NCBI RefSeq assembly: GCF_000003605.2
Contig: NW_003145785.1
Location: forward strand, 403,482-428,397
Origin: Saccoglossus kowalevskii
Lineage: Eukaryota > Hemichordata > Enteropneusta > Harrimaniidae
Length of the DNA stretch: 24,916 bases
Direction: 5' to 3'
Positions 18,201 through 24,907 of this stretch are shown here, piece by piece (within the stretch, counting starts at the first letter, position 1; each line of letters begins with the position of its first letter). The notes below the pieces were generated by a model. The model saw only the letters and a list, made by a program, of their open reading frames with translations, did no database searches and was not told the origin of the DNA. Made by a program: the position numbers and the translations under genes.

Positions 18201-20487
18201 GAGGTCAGTGTCAGAGAAGATAGGTCAAGTACATAATTGACAACTCTTGAACTGAAAAAATTATGAGGTTGAACTTGGTACAGTTGTGGTATGGTTTGTC
18301 AGGTCTATATTATTCATCTGACTTATTTCTAGTCAGTGTGCACACCATAAAAAAAGTGGATGCTGATTTGTTGATGAAGTAATGAAACCTGCGAAATTAG
18401 TGTGTCATAAAATATTTTAGCAAAAAAAAAAAAATTGACCAATCGTATCGCATCGCTTTTTTTTTTTTGCAAGGTGGGTATAATAATGGGTGCTCGACCC
18501 GATGAACAAGTGTGTGTGTGTGTGGGGGGGGGGGGGGTGTGTTTGGGCTGGATAGTAACTAATCTTCTGTCAGTTCATCAATTTTGCTGCTAACCTAAGG
18601 AAATTTCTACTAGAATATGATGGCTATGTGAAGCTGCAGCATTCTGGTGGTGCATATGATTGACACTAAGGGTGGTCCAATAGCCAAGGACAATTAAAAT
18701 TGCCATTTATCACAATAGTAACTCAAACTAAATATATAGCCAACGTCAATTTTGGACAAGTTGTGATTAAAACTTATAAAGCCGTGAAAATGGTAAAAAA
18801 AAGTTGGATTTATGTGAAATAAAACTGGTTGATTTAGATATATTTAATAGTAACTATATTTAATTTTCCTAAATTCATATTTGTTTCAGTTTTTGATGCA
18901 ACATTACCATCTCATTATTTTCTGGAGATTATGTTTAATAGCAATTCATAAAAAAAAAAACCTCCTGATAAAGATCAACTAATTATAAGTAACTTTTTAA
19001 TAAAGTCCCTTGTGTGGTCCCAGCACACAGGTTTGACTGTAAATTAAATGTATTTTAAACTTATTTCAAACTAACGGTCGTGTATTAATAGATCAGAAAT
19101 TAATGTCTAAATTATTTTACAGAGAGTCGTGTTTTGAAATATTGCAATAATTGTAGGACATTAATGCAGTGATAGCTCTTCATCTACCATTAATTTTGTC
19201 TTTATCTTTTTATCTTTTATTTATTTTCAGTCATGATATGTCTCCTGATGACATGATAGCTGTACTTAAAGGTAGAATAAAAGAATTGGAAAAACAGTCA
19301 ACAAAAAGCAGCGATAAACACAAGTGTTTGATCTGTATGGTGAGTTTGCCCTAGATATATTAACAGTGAATCAATGCAGTGATCTAGATAAAAGCCTGTA
19401 CCCAGTCACAACTCCCATCTATGCACTTATTGTTATTGGCTACAGATGTGTTTATATCTTGTCAGTATCATTTACAATAAATCAGCTTGTAACCTACTAT
19501 TGTGTAGCGTCAATGGGAATAATTAGCATCGCAATGTGTGCGACACTCTCTTCACTTGTATTATTATCTTAATCTCCAATTTACGCTGAAATTTTATTAG
19601 TAGAACGGTTGATTAATAATCTGTAATCCCTTGCGATTAATGCTGTTTTTTTAATCCGGTGTTTCCATTCCACGACAGGAATCGTACCATACGCCAGTAG
19701 TGTCAGTACAGTGTTGGCACGTGCATTGTGAAGAATGCTGGTTACGAACACTGGTAAGTCATCAACGTTGATTGTATGAAGTCTAAACCCTACGGCGTTA
19801 GTGTCAGTGACATTTGAACAAAATCTAATGACAAAGTAACAAATGTTACGAAAGAGATGTAATAATATTTATTCTACGTCCATAGAATGAATTTGCATAT
19901 CATGTTGCAATCATTATTTCTTTCGATTGTAAACTAATTTTCACAAGTTGTTGTTCAATGTTTATATCTGTCCTGGTATTTCATTGATGCAATATAAAAT
20001 TGTTTTTGAATTATCAGTATCAGTTTTGCTTCATTCAAACGAGCATCTCAAATAGAAGTGCCTGGAAACTTTTTTTTTTTGCCATAGAAAAACCGGCATT
20101 CATTTGCATAAATGCATATGCTGCTAAGTTTCTCTAAATTGTATGGTGTTCCTATAATATCCAGTCTAACTGTTTTTACAATATTGGATAGTCGTATGAA
20201 ATTTCTAATTGTGTATTCAACTTTCTGCATAGGTGTTCAAAAGTGTTGACTAAAAAATTAGAACATGGCCAAACCAGAAGCCGAAATGATCATCAACGCA
20301 ATTTGAACAGTTATTCCATGTTTCACGCAATTACCGATCAATAACTATTTCTAGTTTTTGTCCCAAGACACCGATGGAGCTTTAGTGAATACATTGTTTT
20401 TGTTTTTCCCGACAGGGTGCAAAAAAGCTGTGCCCACAATGCAATATGATAACATCACCAAGTGATTTAAGGAAAATATACCTATAA
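3084..20487 (+). CDS. RNF220: RNF220-like E3 ubiquitin ligase, C-terminal 392 residues (5'-partial, 12 exons)
   Basis: Join: 3084-3219, 7580-7610, 13360-13449, 14064-14106, 14438-14628 (or its copy 15048-15238), 15950-16067, 16368-16551, 16966-17030, 18054-18120, 19231-19339, 19679-19753, 20416-20487. The spliced frame is open from the first exon (which begins with 2 bases of a split codon) to TAA at 20485-20487. Residues of the partial protein: CPIC finger-like module 16-31; basic VRSNRQQRL region 90-98; RKKKR 104-108, a possible nuclear signal; C2HC finger C139/C142/H156/C160; EEYEW at 181-185; acidic DSDADLNVDGDD near 217-228; VIPCT and ALRGAIL blocks in the same exon; coiled-coil-like helix 316-330; RING C340-C378. 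These blocks match the RNF220 family of animals. In vertebrates RNF220 works with ZC4H2, ubiquitinates Sin3B and Gli proteins, and affects beta-catenin stability; that role here is inferred. Family assignment is firm; the N-terminal half lies upstream of the window. Confidence 0.95.
3245..3470. repeat. Pyrimidine-rich tract with 14-C run
   Basis: The + strand is strongly C/T-biased for over 200 bases just after the 5' splice site, with a poly-C run at 3383-3396. It is low-complexity sequence. Confidence 0.75.
5653..5685. other. Hairpin with 11-bp perfect stem
   Basis: GTTATGTGTTC and its exact inverse GAACACATAAC are separated by an 11-base T-rich loop. The arms do not extend, so it is not clearly a transposon. 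Confidence 0.7.
7580..7610 (+). CDS. RNF220: RNF220 exon b: 31-nt microexon
   Basis: The acceptor is TTTGTTTGTTTTAG ending at 7579 and the donor is GTACGT at 7611. The exon supplies one base to complete Arg45 and ten codons, SNRKSLQEKQ. It is needed to keep the frame: its 31 nt convert the phase-2 end of the previous exon to the phase-0 start of the next. It sits alone between introns of 4.4 and 5.7 kb, so it is the easiest exon for a gene finder to miss. The evidence is phase fit and good splice sites; a peptide this short gives no independent homology. Confidence 0.78.
9267..9478. mobile_element. MITE-like element, TACTGTAAA family, copy 1
   Basis: The left end is TACTGTAAAATACTTAATTT and the right end is its near-inverse, AATAAAGTATTTTACAGTA; the inverted match continues for about 40-50 bases on each side. 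The 212-bp size, terminal inverted repeats and lack of coding suggest a non-autonomous DNA transposon. The open frames on both strands here are by-products of the inverted repeats. Confidence 0.75.
11972..12002 (+). other. G-quadruplex-capable tract
   Basis: Runs GGGG, GGG, GGG, GGG, GGG, GGG are separated by loops of 1-6 bases, which satisfies the standard four-tract rule. It lies in the long intron. Confidence 0.6.
12154..12301. repeat. Foldback of CTTAGC/GGGCTAAG units
   Basis: Four 16-base units: CTTAGCACGGGCTAAG at 12154, its inverted relative CTTAGCCCATGCTGAG at 12181, CTTAGCATGGGTTAAC at 12254 and CTTAGCTCGGGCTTAG at 12286. The stretches 12181-12212 and 12270-12301 are inverted repeats of each other. 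Each unit is itself nearly palindromic. It may be a foldback transposon remnant. Confidence 0.65.
13360..13449 (+). CDS. RNF220: RNF220 exon c: Ser/Glu-rich linker
   Basis: The acceptor TTTTTTTTTGTAG ends at 13359 and the donor GTATAA starts at 13450. The 90-nt phase-0 exon encodes 30 residues, from VSSLPASQTESPAEK to PSLARYE. It is low in hydrophobic residues and probably an unstructured linker after the first finger module. It leads directly into the basic NFKRVRSNRQ segment of the next exon, a continuity that supports the call. Confidence 0.88.
13450..14063 (+). other. RNF220 intron (614 bp)
   Basis: Non-coding; it contains two copies of TAGAGGGCGCT (13461-13471 and 13845-13855). The open frame over 13822-14031 has no splice support and no recognisable protein. 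Confidence 0.75.
14064..14106 (+). CDS. RNF220: RNF220 exon d: basic RVRSNRQQRL segment
   Basis: The acceptor TTTGACATTTCAG ends at 14063 and the donor GTAAGT starts at 14107. The 43-nt exon encodes NFKRVRSNRQQRLH and the first base of Ala100. The block F-x-R-V-R-x-N-R-Q-x-R-L is a recognisable conserved signature of RNF220 proteins, just before the second zinc finger. Confidence 0.92.
14107..14437 (+). other. RNF220 intron (331 bp) with start of the repeated segment
   Basis: Non-coding; it holds a G-rich tract at 14260-14283. From 14302 onward it is the left copy of the segment repeated after the N gap. Confidence 0.8.
14260..14283 (+). other. G-quadruplex-capable tract next to contig break
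   Basis: GGGG, GGG, GGGGG and GGGG are separated by loops of 4, 3 and 1 bases. It ends 18 bases before the start of the repeated segment. Confidence 0.6.
14302..14770 (+). repeat. Left copy of a direct repeat flanking the N gap
   Basis: It covers intron, the 191-nt exon and following intron. It matches 14858-15380 essentially without mismatch, except that 8 bases here (14394-14401) stand in place of 62 bases there (14950-15011). It ends directly at the gap. The pattern is that of overlapping contig ends from two haplotypes. Confidence 0.92.
14438..14628 (+). CDS. RNF220: RNF220 exon e, copy 1: NLS-like RKKKR and C2HC zinc finger
   Basis: The acceptor TCTGTTTTGACAG ends at 14437 and the donor GTAAAT starts at 14629. 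The 191-nt exon completes Ala100 and encodes 63 residues: basic RSRKKKR, a small Gly/Ala/Ser-rich linker, then a C-x2-C-x13-H-x3-C finger (C139, C142, H156, C160), similar in spacing to UBZ-type C2HC fingers. An identical exon lies 610 bases downstream at 15048-15238, across an N gap. Only one copy fits the message, because 191 is not a multiple of three. Confidence 0.93.
14771..14857. other. Assembly gap (87 N)
   Basis: Run of N between the two copies of the repeated segment. The true distance between the flanking contigs is probably negative (an overlap), so this gap may not exist in the genome. Confidence 0.98.
15048..15238 (+). CDS. RNF220: RNF220 exon e, copy 2 (probable assembly duplicate)
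   Basis: By eye this is base-for-base identical to 14438-14628, with the same acceptor and donor. If both copies were spliced in series, the second would be read in the wrong phase and reach TAG at 15198-15200. Either copy alone keeps the frame. It belongs to the contig to the right of the gap and is the copy continuous with the downstream exons. Count this exon once when building the gene model. Confidence 0.9.
15334..15377. other. Hairpin with 21-base arms (also at 14724-14767)
   Basis: GACATATGTTTACATATTTG plus T pairs with the following inverted arm at 18 of 21 positions, with a 2-base loop. It is preceded by the small palindrome GTCACACTGTGAC. The left contig ends three bases after the first copy of this hairpin. 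Confidence 0.7.
15602..15785. mobile_element. Degenerate MITE-like element, TACTGTAAA-type ends
   Basis: The left end TACTGTGAACCGCTTAATTT and the inverse of the right end, TACTGTAAACCACGTTAATT, align well, with 184 bp between the outer ends. It shares the terminal heptamer with the other copies but differs inside, so it may be a related subfamily. Confidence 0.5.
15950..16067 (+). CDS. RNF220: RNF220 exon f: EEYEW block
   Basis: The acceptor GTATCCATAG ends at 15949. A branch-point-like TGCTAAC lies at 15923-15929, about 20 bases upstream. The donor GTATTC starts at 16068. The exon encodes QRHSPFHDDDSYALD, then TYEEYEWAGQKRIRVTTMLE and GGFA plus one base. EEYEW-x-GQKRIR-x-TT-x-LEGGF is one of the most conserved stretches of the RNF220 family. 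The second AG at 15990-15991 (GATGACAG) is less likely as the acceptor, because the upstream AG gives a correct phase-0 join. Confidence 0.92.
16368..16551 (+). CDS. RNF220: RNF220 exon g: acidic DSDADLNVDGDD block
   Basis: The acceptor TTTTTTTTCTAG ends at 16367 and the donor GTATGT starts at 16552. It encodes the family signature DSDADLNVDGDD, then YGTVQYTERDVIPCT, EEPSEE-like acidic residues and ALRGAIL. The exon ends with two bases of Lys264. Without splicing, the frame reads a few more codons and stops at TAA 16565-16567, so intron retention would remove the RING finger. Confidence 0.95.
16552..16965 (+). other. RNF220 intron (414 bp)
   Basis: AT-rich non-coding sequence; it includes a perfect 20-base palindrome at 16850-16869. 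Nothing else stands out. Confidence 0.8.
16966..17030 (+). CDS. RNF220: RNF220 exon h: Ser-rich linker
   Basis: The acceptor TGTTTTTTCAG ends at 16965 and the donor GTGAGT starts at 17031. It completes Lys264 and encodes ASAPSDGSPASSCDRSRWENF plus one base. A second AG two bases inside the exon would break the frame. Conservation with other RNF220 proteins is weak here apart from a Trp-containing stretch; phase fit on both sides is the main evidence. Confidence 0.86.
17031..18053 (+). other. RNF220 intron (1.02 kb)
   Basis: It holds a MITE-like element at 17225-17398. TCCCAGCATGCTTTGCC near 17815-17831 resembles a ZNF143/Staf core. No exon is seen. Confidence 0.75.
17225..17398. mobile_element. 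MITE-like element, TACTGTAAA family, copy 2
   Basis: 174 bp. The left end is TACTGCAAATTACTTTATTT; the right end AATAAAGTATTTTACAGTA is identical over its last 19 bases to the 9267-9478 element. CAGCGAAAAT motifs lie inside. It sits in the intron between exons h and i. Confidence 0.72.
18054..18120 (+). CDS. RNF220: RNF220 exon i: charged linker
   Basis: The acceptor TATATCTTTTTCAG ends at 18053 and the donor GTGAAT starts at 18121. It completes Asp286 and encodes LSKDKKRSNEQSGEKENSEE and Leu, then two bases of Gly308. It is a charged, probably disordered stretch before the coiled coil. It is supported by splice sites and exact phase fit rather than by homology. Confidence 0.84.
18420..18480. 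other. A-tract/T-tract inverted repeat
   Basis: GC followed by 13 A is mirrored by 12 T followed by GC, with a 32-base spacer. It could be the centre of a foldback element or chance low complexity. Confidence 0.55.
18510..18542. repeat. GT repeat followed by poly-G
   Basis: A short (GT)n run leads into a 14-G run and then GTGTG. The exact length is likely uncertain from sequencing. Confidence 0.85.
19231..19339 (+). CDS. RNF220: RNF220 exon j: coiled coil and first RING cysteines
   Basis: The acceptor TTTATTTATTTTCAG ends at 19230 and the donor GTGAGT starts at 19340. It encodes HDMSPDDMIAVLKGRIKELE, a helix with leucine/isoleucine heptad spacing, then KSSDKHKCLICM with RING ligands C340 and C343. 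The RING is split by the next intron immediately after CLICM. The 3' junction is in phase 0. Confidence 0.95.
19340..19678 (+). other. RNF220 intron (339 bp)
   Basis: Non-coding. The open frame running through it (19324-19572) is a read-through of the preceding donor in a different frame and has no recognisable product. Confidence 0.8.
19679..19753 (+). CDS. RNF220: RNF220 exon k: RING core
   Basis: The acceptor TTCCATTCCACGACAG ends at 19678 and the donor GTAAGT starts at 19754. The 75-nt phase-0 exon encodes ESYHTPVVSVQCWHVHCEEC then WLRTL. Cys356, His358, Cys361 and Cys364 supply RING ligands 3 to 6. Trp365 after the sixth ligand is the usual hydrophobic contact for E2 enzymes. The CWHVHCEECWLRTLG block is nearly invariant in RNF220 proteins. 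Confidence 0.97.
19754..20415 (+). other. RNF220 intron (662 bp)
   Basis: AT-rich non-coding sequence with no repeat or motif that I can name. Confidence 0.8.
20416..20487 (+). CDS. RNF220: RNF220 last coding exon: RING end and stop
   Basis: The acceptor TTTTTCCCGACAG ends at 20415. It encodes GAKKLCPQCNMITSPSDLRK then IYL and TAA. Cys375 and Cys378 are RING ligands 7 and 8. The protein ends with the short hydrophobic tail RKIYL a few residues after the RING, as in other RNF220 proteins, so the C-terminus is complete. Confidence 0.97.
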   Translation, partial: GAKKLCPQCNMITSPSDLRKIYL

Positions 20488-21837
20488 GATAATTCCAAGA
20501 CGACATCGAATTTGAAAATCTGCAACTTTGCTTGGAATCTCCATGGTAACACGTGTCGCGTGATGAATGGGAAAAAAGATCCGTTGTAAGGAAGATTTTG
20601 ACACGAGTAAGAATGGCTGTTCTGCTCTCATTCTATACTCCCTGATTGAAACAAGATGTTGTACAGATAAGTGTAGTTGACAATACAACTAATCAAGGGA
20701 GTTGTGTTTTAACTTGTGAAAGCCACCCACTTACTTGTATGAATACAGTATGAACAGGCTTGCTCTGTGTATCATTTTAAAATACCCAGAAATATACAAA
20801 CTCTATTGAAAAAAAAAAAAAAAAATTACTTTTTTGACAAGATGTGTATAACGTTCCTATTTATATAGACTATTTTATCACTTTGAAATGCAGTGTGTAT
20901 TATTTTCCAATGCTCTTTGTACATAAGTTATTCCTGTACTTGCACAATATTGGTGTGTGCAGTATTTCTGCAGTTATTTTTCATCCAAGTTTTTCTGCTG
21001 TATGTTTGATAATTGAGTTCGACTCAAATTAGTGTTTATTAGCTGAAATTTAAAAGATAAAAAAAAAGCAAAGACGCTTATATGAGGGGGAATGGAGGAG
21101 GGGGAGGTGGATGCATTGGTGGGGTGGAGAGAGGTTTATTTTAATAGTTTTAATAACATTGTACATGTCTGTTCAGAGTGGTGTTTTTACATGTGCTCTC
21201 TCAGTCTTGATGCTGAATTTGCAAGGCCCTGACTTTGCATACTTTCCTGCCTCTGTGGTAGTACTGTCCCCATATACATTGCAGTTGTCCTCACAAGACT
21301 GTTAATGACTCGGGTTGTTGTTCAATCTAAATGAGTTGGCTTTACATGCGTGCATGATTGAACAATCACCAATGATTTTTTAGCAAATGCATCGTTACTT
21401 TTAAGATTAAGAGAAGCTGATTAGTTTATGAAATGTGGCAGTCCTGAACTCTCATCTTGTTCTTGTATACTTGTATTATAATTGACTTTTGTCTTTATTT
21501 TCTAAGGCTGACAGGGTTGGTTCTAAAAATGTATGTGCTTAGTTGGTGTCATTAAATTTTTTAGCATTTCAATATTGTGTGTAACACTTATAAATTTCAA
21601 TTCAAGTCACATTGACTGAATGTGCTCTTGTCCAGTAATATCTTGCTTCTTAGTAATAAGGCTGTGTTGGAAACTGGCACACGGTTTATAAAGCACCATA
21701 GCCCTGTCTCTGGTGTGCGTTAATGACAATTGACCTTCTTTTTGTGGGATATCATTTCTTGAACAAGTATGGTTAGTTTTTCGTCCTGCATGGATACTTT
21801 GATACGGCTGCTTTAAGTTGAATAATGGCAACTTAGA

Positions 21838-21843
21838 AATAAA
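21838..21843 (+). terminator. Proximal polyadenylation signal AATAAA
   Basis: A canonical hexamer runs straight into an A tract, about 1.35 kb after the stop. The downstream GU-rich element is weak (GGTGATCAGAG). It could give a shorter 3' UTR, or be only part of an A-rich run. Confidence 0.3.
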
Positions 21844-22640
21844 AAAAAAAGATCGGTGATCAGAGTTTCAGTATCATTCATAGCTAGTTAAATTGCTGGC
21901 TGCATTTCATACACTCTTTGGCAACTGCAAACCATTGCTGACTATTTTTTTTTGAAGTGAAAACATTACAAAGACAGATTTGTAAACTAATTAATTTCTT
22001 TAATGAATATCATCTTCATGTACTTGTAAACCTTGTTGTTAAAATAATTTTTTCACCAATAACATATTGAATGTTTATATTTCTCTGAGAATGATATATA
22101 TTTTATATAGCTTCTGGAGTATAAATTATGTTTAAGATATTCTGAAGTAGATAGATGCTCTGGTTGTTTTTGATGTACAATGCTTGTACATTACCTTTAA
22201 ACTACGTCTGACCAATTACCTATTCAGGGCCAATCAGATGTTGTGTTACATTCTATTAAGATTGTAGTAATTCTAAGTAATTGGTCAAGAGCTGGGTGCA
22301 ACCAGATTTATGGAGGTATTAGTTCAAATTTAGTTTGATGAGACCCAGGCCTACCTACATCCAGTTTTTAAGGGTGCAGTGACTTGTAGTTTGATGATAT
22401 TGATTGTAGATATTCTAGGAGATGAGAGATGCATGTTAATTTCATGATAGTAGACTCCAAGAACATTTTAAGCAACTGTAAATCATTTAGTTAGGAATTT
22501 CCTCGCTTTCACATTGTAAAGAGCTTGTGAAATTTGGTATGTGATGCCACGTTGAGTGTAATGATTTTATCATTTGATATACGCATCATTAGTGAGACTT
22601 GTATTCATATAGTTTATAATATATTCATACATCACCTTGA

Positions 22641-22678
22641 CCCTCCCTCCCTCCCTCCCTCCCTCCCTTCCTCCCTCT
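22641..22678. repeat. CTCC microsatellite
   Basis: About nine units of CCCT/CTCC with one interruption, in the probable 3' UTR. Confidence 0.9.
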
Positions 22679-22806
22679 TAAAACAATTTCTTCATGCTAT
22701 AATGTAATTATAATTTTCTAGAATGCAATACACTTTTATTATGAATTTTAGAATATCTTTCTCAACAGTTGTATATACCTACTTGATCAATTTTCTTCTA
22801 TTATGG

Positions 22807-22812
22807 AATAAA
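22807..22812 (+). terminator. Distal polyadenylation signal AATAAA
   Basis: A canonical hexamer lies 2.3 kb after the stop codon. It is followed within 35-60 bases by a T/G-rich stretch (GTCGTGTTGCTAG, GATGTTTG) suited to cleavage-factor binding. It is the best candidate for the end of the transcript. Confidence 0.5.
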
Positions 22813-22893
22813 AAGATTATGTTAAATATTCATGAATGAATCGTTGATCCTGTCGTGTTGCTAGATGTTTGAATATTTCATTCCAACTACAGC

Positions 22894-23000
22894 CTAAAGG
22901 ACGGCAGTCGTCGTGCCGCGTCCTGTTCGATATGGAACTCATAGCGACGTATGCAACAAGTGTAAAATTGTTTATTTATATGAAATTCAAACATGCGCTG
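22894..23000 (-). repeat. Dispersed repeat, copy 2 (inverted)
   Basis: Reverse complement of the repeat at 1421-1532; the core is at 22903-22949. Two copies in opposite orientation about 21 kb apart bracket the gene's 3' half. The family cannot be named without a repeat library. Confidence 0.8.
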
Positions 23001-23056
23001 GAAACTTTACTGATTTGACGTATACAAATGGGTATGTAAAAAAAAAATTTAGTCAA

Positions 23057-23133
23057 AAATATGACACCTCTCGGAATTAAACCATCCATACTTTTTGTAG
23101 AAATATGACCCCTGGGATTTAAACCATCCGTAG
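23057..23133. repeat. Two-unit tandem repeat
   Basis: Two imperfect units about 43 bases apart share AAATATGAC, the GGAATTAAACC/GGATTTAAACC segment and CATCC. Confidence 0.7.
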
Positions 23134-23468
23134 GGGGCGGAGGTGGACAAAAACTGGAATGACCCTTCGGCTTACATGGAGTAGTACAGTTCTTTCTCAG
23201 AATTACAATCACACAGTCTGTGAGATAAATATATATTTTTCACTGTCACAACATTCAAGCTTAATCGCTGAAAATATCAAACAGAAGACGGATTTACCAT
23301 TTATTTACCTTTTTAATATTACAATCACAGTCCGAGAATAAGATGACACACAGTCCCTCTACGTGGGGGACCAAACAGCTCATTGTTGTCGAATAAGTGT
23401 GCTTGCGCCCTCTACGGCACCGGAGGCTGTCAGAGAGAGAGCAATTCACGTGTCTGAAAATATTTGGA

Positions 23469-23631
23469 TACTCATAAACTACTTTATTTTAGCTCGTATT
23501 TATTTTCGCTGCAATAACATTTCGGTTGTTCTGTATGTTTTTTCCCTTGATTGTGGGTGAGTTGAATGTAAAATTTCCTCTAGCGAAAATAGATAAAACA
23601 ATTCCAAGTGAAGATAAAGTAATTTACAGTA
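23469..23631. mobile_element. MITE-like element, TACTGTAAA family, copy 3
   Basis: 163 bp. The left end is TACTCATAAACTACTTTATT and the right end is AAGTAATTTACAGTA. The internal GAGTTGAATGTAAA is shared with the 9267-9478 copy, which ties them into one family. Confidence 0.65.
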
Positions 23632-24088
23632 CGTGTCGTTACTGGTTGGCTGTCTGCATGACTTTAGTACATTACTATGGAAACACGCATGCGCAGATTG
23701 GCATGTAGTTAAGACTCGCTCAAAATACTTCAGACTGCTTCATTAGTCTTATTTATTCGTGGATTTGTTAAAGTCTCACGATCATAGACGACACACAGTG
23801 TACATAGCAAGCAATGTGATATGAAATAAACTGTAGAATTATCATGAACATGTATTAGATCAGCTTCCGGAAAAGTACGTGTGGGAACACTGAAAATAAC
23901 GATAACAGACACAAATATCAAATTCGTATGTAATGATACAAATTGTACTCTGCAGACATCAAATTCACGTGATGAATTGTCACATTACTCTTCAACAATA
24001 AATGTATAAAACACTGCCACCACCGACAAGTCGAATCACGCCTTCATACAAAACAGGAAATGTTCATAAAATTGAATATATACTAGCA

Positions 24089-24215
24089 TTAAAGCGGGAA
24101 GTCGTCACCTGCGCATGCGTCAGATGGCCATAGCGTGTTATTGTTTACAACAAGCGTCTAGTCCCACGAGGACTCAATTCCAGCGCGTGCGCAGGTGACG
24201 ACCCTCCCGCTTTAA
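24089..24215. mobile_element. TTAA-flanked MITE, copy 1
   Basis: The left arm TTAAAGCGGGAAGTCGTCAC and the right arm (inverse TTAAAGCGGGAGGGTCGTC) match over about 28 bases with a one-base indel; both continue into CACCTGCGCRYGCG. TTAA at both outer ends fits the target duplication of piggyBac-type elements. No transposase is present. Confidence 0.75.
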
Positions 24216-24305
24216 ACTATGGTCTGATTGGCAGCGGTGCTTCAGCATGATAAACACATCTGGTGTATTATACATAACTACATTGAGCAAGTGGAGACAG
24301 ATTTA

Positions 24306-24441
24306 TTAAGCGGGGGAGTCGTCACCTTTGCACGCGGTGGCAGACGTGTCACATTTCATAAATAAACATCTAGCCACGTGCCTTGTCGTCGCTTAGGACC
24401 CATTTCCCGCGCTTGCGCAGACGACTACTCCCCTGCTTCAA
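24306..24441. mobile_element. TTAA-flanked MITE, copy 2 (degenerate)
   Basis: Same family as 24089-24215: left arm AAGCGGGGGAGTCGTCACC, right arm inverse AAGCAGGGGAGTAGTCGTC, and CATCTAG/CGTCTAG shared internally. The ends are worn (TTAAG, TTCAA). Confidence 0.65.
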
Positions 24442-24907
24442 TTTTTCGGGATGAAATGAAGACACACATTTGTTCGACTTATTTGTTCTAATTAGAACAT
24501 TAGAACAGCGCCAGCAACGAAGCCAACTTTTCTGTCGACTGATGGTGATAAGCCGCATGTATATGTTCCAAGTTGAGAAGTTCTGAGAAAGGAATTGTTG
24601 AAAGAGCGTCATTTCTAATATTCATGCTGAAGTTTCACTCTAAGTATTGACACAACACGGACGATCACGAACTATTTTCTCTAAAGTTGTACAGTGAACA
24701 ATAAAAACGATCTACCAATGCCATCTTCCTGAAATTCAAAACAGATAATGGCGATAATTATAACATGATATATATTTTTTGTCAGCAACGTTGTGTACAT
24801 TTCCGGCAAGTTACGCCCTCTAGAGGCAAAGCAAAGCGAGTAAACAAAACGAAGTACATGTACGTTAAGACCACAAGTGGTATGATGCACTATTATATTA
24901 TTTTACT

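Larger units (their letters stand above)
18121..19230 (+). other. RNF220 intron (1.11 kb)
   Basis: It holds an A-tract/T-tract inverted repeat at 18420-18480 and a GT plus poly-G stretch at about 18510-18540. No exon with fitting phase is seen. Confidence 0.75.
20488..22835 (+). other. Probable 3' UTR of the RNF220 gene
   Basis: This is AT-rich sequence after the stop codon with no further exon or long frame. It has two canonical AATAAA signals (21838 and 22807), a 17-A run near 20809-20825, a purine-rich G tract at 21085-21134 and a CTCC microsatellite at 22641-22678. The end is placed after the second signal because a T/G-rich stretch follows it. The length, about 2.3 kb, is an inference without transcript data. 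Confidence 0.55.

Noticed and set aside
19324-19572. 82-codon hydrophobic open frame after the CLICM exon
   Set aside because: It is out of frame with the RING exon and lies in intron; the spliced RING is complete without it.
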